From the NCBI GenBank assembly GCA_001805375.1, contig MHFY01000030.1:7315-15924 (forward strand): a DNA stretch of 8,610 nucleotides, read 5' to 3'. Below are positions 4,389-8,610 of the stretch, one piece after another. Made by a program: the position numbers and the translations under genes. The notes below the pieces were generated by a model. That model made no database searches, was not told where the DNA came from, and worked only from the letters and a program-made list of their open reading frames with translations. How positions within the stretch are numbered: the stretch's first letter is position 1; each line of letters opens with the position of its first letter. Source of the stretch: Omnitrophica WOR_2 bacterium GWA2_47_8 (GTDB lineage Bacteria > Omnitrophota > Gorgyraeia > Zapsychrales > GWA2-47-8).

Positions 4389-6902
4389 ATGTCCTACAAC
4401 ACCAACGAAATAAAACGCATCGAAGAGAAGTGGCAGAAGTTTTGGGAAAAGAACAAAACTTTCAAGGCCGCTGTGCGCTCGGATAAGAAAAAATACTATG
4501 TGCTGGAAATGTTCCCTTATCCTTCCGGCAAGATCCACATGGGCCACGTGCGTAATTATACGATCGCCGATGTCATTGCCCGTTTCAAGATGATGCAGGG
4601 CTACAATGTCCTGCACCCGATGGGCTATGACGCCTTCGGCCAGCCCGCGGAAAACGCCGCCATCAAACACAAGACCCACCCGGCCGCCTGGACCCACCGT
4701 TGTATCGACCAGATGCGCGAAGAATTAAAGAAAATGGGTTTTTCGTATGATTGGGACCGGGAACTTTCCACCTGCGACGCCGAATATTACAAGTGGAACC
4801 AATGGATATTCTTAAAGATGTTGGAAAAAGGCCTGGCTTACAAAAAGGCCTCCGCCGTGAATTGGTGCCCCAGCTGCGAGACAACCTTGGCCAATGAAGA
4901 GGTCATCAACGGCGAGTGCTGGCGGTGTAAGACCAAGGTCGCGCAAAAAGACCTGGAACAATGGTATCTGAAAATTACCCATTACAACGAAACGTTATTA
5001 GAAGACCTGAAAAAATTAAAAGAATGGCCGGCCCGCGTTGTCAGCATGCAGGAGAACTGGATCGGCAAAAGTTACGGCTGCGAGATCTTTTTTAAGGTCG
5101 AAAACAGGAATGAAACGATCCCTGTGTTCACGACACGGCCGGATACCATTTTCGGGGCGACGTACGTTGTCTTAGCGCCCGAGCATCCGCTGGTGGACAT
5201 CGTGATCAAAGGTTCCTCCCACGAAAAAAAGGTCCGAGATTTCGTCAAGAAAGCGGCCAACGAAAGCAAAAGCCTGCGCGTTTCCGGTGACAAGGCTAAG
5301 GAAGGCATTTTCACCGGCAGTTACGCGATCAATCCGGTCAACAGTAAGCCTATCCCGATCTATATCGCCGATTATGTCTTGATGGAATACGGCACCGGCG
5401 CGATCATGGCGGTCCCGGCGCATGACCAGCGCGATTTTATTTTCGCCAAGGAGCACAGCCTGCCGATCAAGATCGTCATTGAGGACCCGCAAAATCCGAT
5501 GATCCTGCCGCCGGAGATGAAGCAGGCGTACGAAGGGCCGGGAAAATTGGTCGACTCGAAAATTTTTAACGGCATGCTCAATGAAGACGCGAAACAAAGG
5601 ATGGCACAATGGATGTCCGCCAATCCCCCTGCGGGGGATGGCGAGACCTCGCCCGCAGGGCGGGGAAACAAAATGGGCAAGGTCACGCTCTATTGGCGCT
5701 TGCGGGATTGGCTCATTTCCCGTCAGCGGTATTGGGGGACACCCATTCCGATCATTTATTGCGACAAATGCGGCGCTGTTCCTGTACCGGAAAAAGACCT
5801 GCCGGTCAAACTTCCCGAAGATATCCAGATCACCGGCGAAGGCGGAAGCCCGCTGGCGCGTTCCAAGGAATTTGTTAACACCACCTGCCCGAAGTGTAAA
5901 GGAAAGGCCCGCCGTGAAACAGACACGATGGCCACGTTCTTTGATTCATCCTGGTATTATCTGCGTTTCTGTTCGCCGCGTGATGATAAACAGGTATTCG
6001 ATAAAAAAGAAGCCGCCTATTGGATGACCGTCGATCAATATATCGGCGGGATCGAGCACGCGATCTTGCATTTATTGTATTCCCGATTCTTTACTAAATT
6101 CTTTAAAGATCTTGGGCTGATTAATTTCGATGAACCGTTCACTCGGCTTTTGACGCAGGGCATGGTCTTAAAAGACGGCGAGGTCATGTCCAAATCCCGC
6201 GGCAACACGGTCGACCCGGATGAAGTGATCAATAAACATGGTGTCGACACGTTGCGATTGTTTATTTTATTTGCTGCGCCGCCTGAAGATCAACTAGAGT
6301 GGAATGATAATGCCATCAATGGAGCTTGGAAATTTTTGGATAGAGTAGAACATTTAGTTGATAGTGAATATAGGGAAGACCCCGTTCTGGAAGGCCTTAG
6401 TGATGATGACAAGAAATTGGAATTTGAAAGAAATACCGCGATCAAATTAGTTACAGAAGCCATGGAAAAGGGTTTTAAATTTAATAACGCGATCAGCCAT
6501 ATGATGGTTTTAAGGAACGGTATACAGTGGCATTCTATGAATAATAACAATAGATCCAGCCTTTGTAGAAATAAAGCTTTAGAGACTTTGGTTTTGCTTT
6601 TATCCCCGTTTACGCCTCATCTCTGCGAAGAGCTTTGGCAGAAGATGGGCAAAAAAGAAAAGACCATCAGCGAAACGGCCTGGCCCAAATTTGATGAAAA
6701 GGCGATCGTGCAGGATACCATCCAGATGGTCGTGCAGATCAACGGCAAGTTAAGAGGGAAGTTCGATGTCAGCGCCGATATTTCGGATGATGAATTAAAA
6801 AAATTGGTTTTAAACGATGCCAAGATGAAAGAGTATTTAGGCGGCCAAGCCATCAAAAAATTCATCGTGATACCGAAAAAGCTTGTCAGTATCGTGATTT
6901 AA
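4389..6902 (+). CDS. leuS: Leucyl-tRNA synthetase, class I
   Basis: LeuRS attaches leucine to tRNA-Leu in the cytoplasm. The 837-residue protein is full length: PYPSGKIHMGHVRNY with the HxGH signature at 50-53; a zinc ribbon with Cys160, 163, 177 and 180; the CP1 editing domain with TTRPDT (248-253) and GTGAIMAVPAHDQRD (335-349, Asp346 of the editing site); RLRDWLISRQRYWG; a second zinc-like pair C458/C461 and C500/C503; and the MSKS loop at 600-603. The anticodon-binding helices follow, then the C-terminal domain ending IKKFIVIPKKLVSIVI. Residues 413-426 are a Pro/Gly-rich insertion encoded by a GC-rich palindrome (described separately). The stretch 6260-6600 looks more AT-rich than the rest. 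No clear Shine-Dalgarno precedes the ATG at 4389, but the N-terminus matches the family (NEIKRIEEKWQKFWE). It probably heads an operon with comEA and comEC. Confidence 0.97.
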   Translation: MSYNTNEIKRIEEKWQKFWEKNKTFKAAVRSDKKKYYVLEMFPYPSGKIHMGHVRNYTIADVIARFKMMQGYNVLHPMGYDAFGQPAENAAIKHKTHPAAWTHRCIDQMREELKKMGFSYDWDRELSTCDAEYYKWNQWIFLKMLEKGLAYKKASAVNWCPSCETTLANEEVINGECWRCKTKVAQKDLEQWYLKITHYNETLLEDLKKLKEWPARVVSMQENWIGKSYGCEIFFKVENRNETIPVFTTRPDTIFGATYVVLAPEHPLVDIVIKGSSHEKKVRDFVKKAANESKSLRVSGDKAKEGIFTGSYAINPVNSKPIPIYIADYVLMEYGTGAIMAVPAHDQRDFIFAKEHSLPIKIVIEDPQNPMILPPEMKQAYEGPGKLVDSKIFNGMLNEDAKQRMAQWMSANPPAGDGETSPAGRGNKMGKVTLYWRLRDWLISRQRYWGTPIPIIYCDKCGAVPVPEKDLPVKLPEDIQITGEGGSPLARSKEFVNTTCPKCKGKARRETDTMATFFDSSWYYLRFCSPRDDKQVFDKKEAAYWMTVDQYIGGIEHAILHLLYSRFFTKFFKDLGLINFDEPFTRLLTQGMVLKDGEVMSKSRGNTVDPDEVINKHGVDTLRLFILFAAPPEDQLEWNDNAINGAWKFLDRVEHLVDSEYREDPVLEGLSDDDKKLEFERNTAIKLVTEAMEKGFKFNNAISHMMVLRNGIQWHSMNNNNRSSLCRNKALETLVLLLSPFTPHLCEELWQKMGKKEKTISETAWPKFDEKAIVQDTIQMVVQINGKLRGKFDVSADISDDELKKLVLNDAKMKEYLGGQAIKKFIVIPKKLVSIVI
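5623..5665 (+). repeat. GC-rich nested palindrome inserted in frame in leuS
   Basis: ATCCCCC (5623-5629) pairs with GGGGGAT (5633-5639), GGCGAG (5640-5645) with CTCGCC (5648-5653), and CCCGC (5652-5656) with GCGGG (5660-5664). CCCTGCGGG (5627-5635) is a perfect inverted copy of CCCGCAGGG (5652-5660). It encodes PPAGDGETSPAGRG between Asn412 and Asn427, in a segment between the editing domain and RLRDWLISRQRYWG, where family members normally run straight through. The element stays in frame without stops. It looks like a small palindromic repeat tolerated in a surface loop. Confidence 0.65.
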
Positions 6903-6917
6903 ACGTACAATACGTTT
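6901..6917. other. Small hairpin overlapping the leuS stop
   Basis: AAACGTA (6901-6907) and TACGTTT (6911-6917) form a perfect 7-bp stem with a CAA loop beginning inside the leuS TAA. No T-run follows and the next gene is only 91 bp away in the same direction, so this is unlikely to stop transcription fully. The rest of the gap (to 6993) is pyrimidine-rich, with repeated TTCCCC words and no obvious promoter. Confidence 0.35.
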
Positions 6918-6993
6918 GTCTTCCCCAAAAGACATTTAAAGGAACATCTTCCCCGTTTTTTCCCCATAATTTTTTCTATTTAAAGAACCCGTT

Positions 6994-7335
6994 GTGCTTT
7001 TCTTAACCAAACAAGAACGCCAGGTTTTGATCTGTATCGCGGCTGTCCTTTTAGGCGGAGTGAGCGTGCAATATCTCGCCAAAAAGTGGACGCCGCTGTA
7101 CCGTCTCATCTCTCACATCGATTCCGGCAAAATTTATTATAAGGTCGATATCAACCGGGCGACCTACGATGAGTTATTGCGTATCCCTTATATCGGCGAT
7201 AAGACAGCGCAGGAAATTATCCGCCGCCGGGAAGAGAAGGGCCGCTTTAAGGATTTTGAAGAGCTTCTCACCGTTAAAGGGATCAAAGAAAAGAATTTTC
7301 AGAAATTTTCCCCCTATCTGACGATTAAAAATTAG
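6994..7335 (+). CDS. comEA: ComEA-like helix-hairpin-helix DNA-binding protein
   Basis: A 113-residue protein starting with GTG. Residues 10-27 (QVLICIAAVLLGGVSVQY) form one hydrophobic segment, a membrane anchor or uncleaved signal. After a short linker, residues 50-110 hold the ComEA-type tandem helix-hairpin-helix: VDINRATYDELLRIPYIGDK with hairpin IPYIG (64-68), TAQEIIRRREEKGRFKDFEE, and a second hairpin around VKGIKEKN (94-101). Such proteins bind double-stranded DNA without sequence preference during natural transformation, on the outer face of the cytoplasmic membrane. The position two bases before comEC strongly supports this role. The Shine-Dalgarno is weak (AAAGAA). It is shorter than Bacillus ComEA, lacking the SLBB-type domain, as is common in diderm bacteria. 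Confidence 0.87.
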   Translation: MLFLTKQERQVLICIAAVLLGGVSVQYLAKKWTPLYRLISHIDSGKIYYKVDINRATYDELLRIPYIGDKTAQEIIRRREEKGRFKDFEELLTVKGIKEKNFQKFSPYLTIKN

Positions 7336-7337
7336 CT

Positions 7338-8610
7338 ATGTACAGCCCATTCTTTACTTTCGTTGTTTTTTTTATGATCGGGATCGTGTGTTATCAATTC
7401 TGGATGTGGCCGTTTGTCCTCTTGGCCGGTTTGTTGGCGTTTAGCATTCTTGCCGCTGGGATCTTAGTGAATAAGCCTAAGCTGTGTTTAGGTCTTTTAT
7501 TCATTAGTTTTTTTCTCTCTGGGATCATTTATGCGAAGAATTTTGAAACGATCTCTTTTGATGATATCAGCCGCATTGGGCGCTATTACGCCAAAGAGCC
7601 GGTGAGTTTGGAGGGGGTGATCGTCTCGGATGTGGAAAAACGGGATTTTTTTAAGACCCAGAAGACAAGTTTTACCCTTGAGGTCAGGGATTTCAAGACC
7701 AAATGGGGCTGGAAGAAAAAAAGAGGGAAGGTCCTGGTCAATGTCTTCCAAGACGCGGACCTAAAATACGGCGACTATATTTTTATTGAAGGGAAACTGC
7801 ACCGCCCTTTTAATTTCCAGCCGCACAGTAAATTTTCATATCCGCGATACCTTCGTTACCGGGGCGTTCACTTTATTTTAAGCGTGGGCAAAGACAGGAC
7901 CATCCGCGTCTTGGATCCCGGCCACGGTGATCCGATCGAGGATCTGGCCTTTAAGGCGCGGGATAAATTCCGTGACATGCTGGTCCGCACGCTGTCGAAA
8001 AAAGAAAGCGGCATGATGCGCGCGCTTATTTTAGGCGAACGGACCAGCCTGGATGATCAGATCAACGAACTTTTTATCCGCACCGGGACCGCCCACGTGA
8101 TCGCGATCAGCGGCCTGCACATTACGATCGTCAGCGTGATGTTCTTTATGTTCTTAAAACTGCTTCCGGTGGGGCGGAAGAATCAGTATCTTTTAGCGAT
8201 CGCCCTGCTCGTTTTTTATACGTTCTTGACCGGATGCCGGCCTTCGGTCGTGCGCGCTTCAATCATGGCCATTGTTTTTTTACTGAGCTTTTTATTGGAG
8301 AAAGAAACGCAGTCCTTGAATTCTTTGAGCCTGTCCGCTTTTTTGATCCTTTTGCTGAATCCTTTCTTTTTATATGACATCGGCTTTCAATTGTCGTTTG
8401 TCAGCGTGCTTTTTATCATACGCCTGTTCCCCTGGTGGAACACATGGATAGCGCAATTTGTGAAAGAGGATGCCAAGGTGCTTCATTTTTTGACGCAGTC
8501 GCTGGGTATTTCGCTGGTGGCCTGGCTGGGTGTGGTGGGGCTTATTCTCTATAATTTTGAGATCCTGACCCCGGTTTCGATCCTGGCGAATCTCGTGATC
8601 GTGCCGTTAA
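7338..8610 (+). CDS. comEC: ComEC DNA-uptake channel (partial, 3' end beyond window)
   Basis: The ATG at 7338 lies two bases after the comEA stop and the frame stays open to the window edge (424 codons). Residues 1-65 contain hydrophobic segments (FTFVVFFMIGIVCYQFW, PFVLLAGLLAFSILAAGILV, LGLLFISFFLSGIIYA). A DUF4131/OB-like soluble region follows (about 80-205), including VSLEGVIVSDVEK and YGDYIFIEGKLHRP. The Competence domain then starts with the family signature HVIAISGLHI (AISGLH at 256-261) and continues in hydrophobic segments (YLLAIALLVFYTFLTG, CRPSVVRASIMAIVFLLSF, IGFQLSFVSVLFII) up to ILANLVIVPL at the edge. ComEC passes single-stranded DNA across the inner membrane. Full-length proteins are usually 600-800 residues, so the rest of the core and any metallo-beta-lactamase-like domain are outside the window. 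Confidence 0.95.
   Translation, partial: MYSPFFTFVVFFMIGIVCYQFWMWPFVLLAGLLAFSILAAGILVNKPKLCLGLLFISFFLSGIIYAKNFETISFDDISRIGRYYAKEPVSLEGVIVSDVEKRDFFKTQKTSFTLEVRDFKTKWGWKKKRGKVLVNVFQDADLKYGDYIFIEGKLHRPFNFQPHSKFSYPRYLRYRGVHFILSVGKDRTIRVLDPGHGDPIEDLAFKARDKFRDMLVRTLSKKESGMMRALILGERTSLDDQINELFIRTGTAHVIAISGLHITIVSVMFFMFLKLLPVGRKNQYLLAIALLVFYTFLTGCRPSVVRASIMAIVFLLSFLLEKETQSLNSLSLSAFLILLLNPFFLYDIGFQLSFVSVLFIIRLFPWWNTWIAQFVKEDAKVLHFLTQSLGISLVAWLGVVGLILYNFEILTPVSILANLVIVPL

Noticed and set aside
5581..6027. 148-residue plus-strand frame (and shorter frames) inside leuS
   Set aside because: They are out-of-frame readings of the GC-rich middle of leuS, which itself has continuous LeuRS motifs.
6901..6993. 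Intrinsic terminator between leuS and comEA
   Set aside because: The 7-bp hairpin has no following T-run, and the later T-runs have no stem before them.

Overview
The window reads as chromosomal DNA of a diderm-style, uncultured-type bacterium. GC content is moderate, coding density is high, and housekeeping genes are interrupted by short palindromic intergenic repeats. The gene set (thiS-thiG-thiH, an atypical SpeD, leuS-comEA-comEC) and the intergenic motifs built on AAGCGTRAA would fit a candidate phylum such as Omnitrophota. That placement is inference from general impression, not from any marker search.

Layout, left to right. Positions 1-489 (minus) hold a toxin-antitoxin pair of the BrnT/BrnA (CopG-like antitoxin) type. 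The toxin comes first and the antitoxin overlaps it by ATGA; the antitoxin runs off the left edge. A good sigma70-like promoter with two GTATATAC palindromes lies upstream. Positions 490-695 are non-coding and contain two adjacent stem-loops and a small GC-rich tandem repeat. Positions 696-3406 (minus) form a compact operon in transcription order thiS, thiG, thiH and a HEPN-domain gene. The three thi genes make the sulfur carrier, thiazole synthase and 2-iminoacetate synthase of thiamine thiazole synthesis. The HEPN gene starts one base after the thiH stop, so a putative RNase or stress/defence-type protein is translationally coupled to vitamin synthesis. No thiF, and no TPP riboswitch, was found.

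Positions 3407-3700 are a divergent intergenic region with a long imperfect palindrome and candidate promoters on both strands. On the plus strand follow a SpeD-family pyruvoyl decarboxylase (3701-4189) with unusual active-site surroundings, a textbook intrinsic terminator, and then leuS (4389-6902), comEA-like (6994-7335) and comEC (7338 to the right edge). The last three look like one transcription unit. ComEA would bind incoming DNA at the membrane and ComEC would form the inner-membrane uptake channel.

The most noteworthy observations are: (1) a roughly 45-bp GC-rich nested palindrome sitting in frame inside leuS and adding about 15 residues, reminiscent of protein-coding palindromic elements; (2) the SpeD homologue, which keeps the processing Ser, His and Cys but has lost the ESH histidine and the HTWPE glutamate, suggesting a substrate other than AdoMet; (3) the HEPN gene whose ribosome binding site is embedded in the last codons of thiH; (4) recurring palindromic AAGCGTRAA-type motifs in two intergenic gaps. 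I see no tRNA, rRNA, CRISPR array, insertion sequence or prophage gene.
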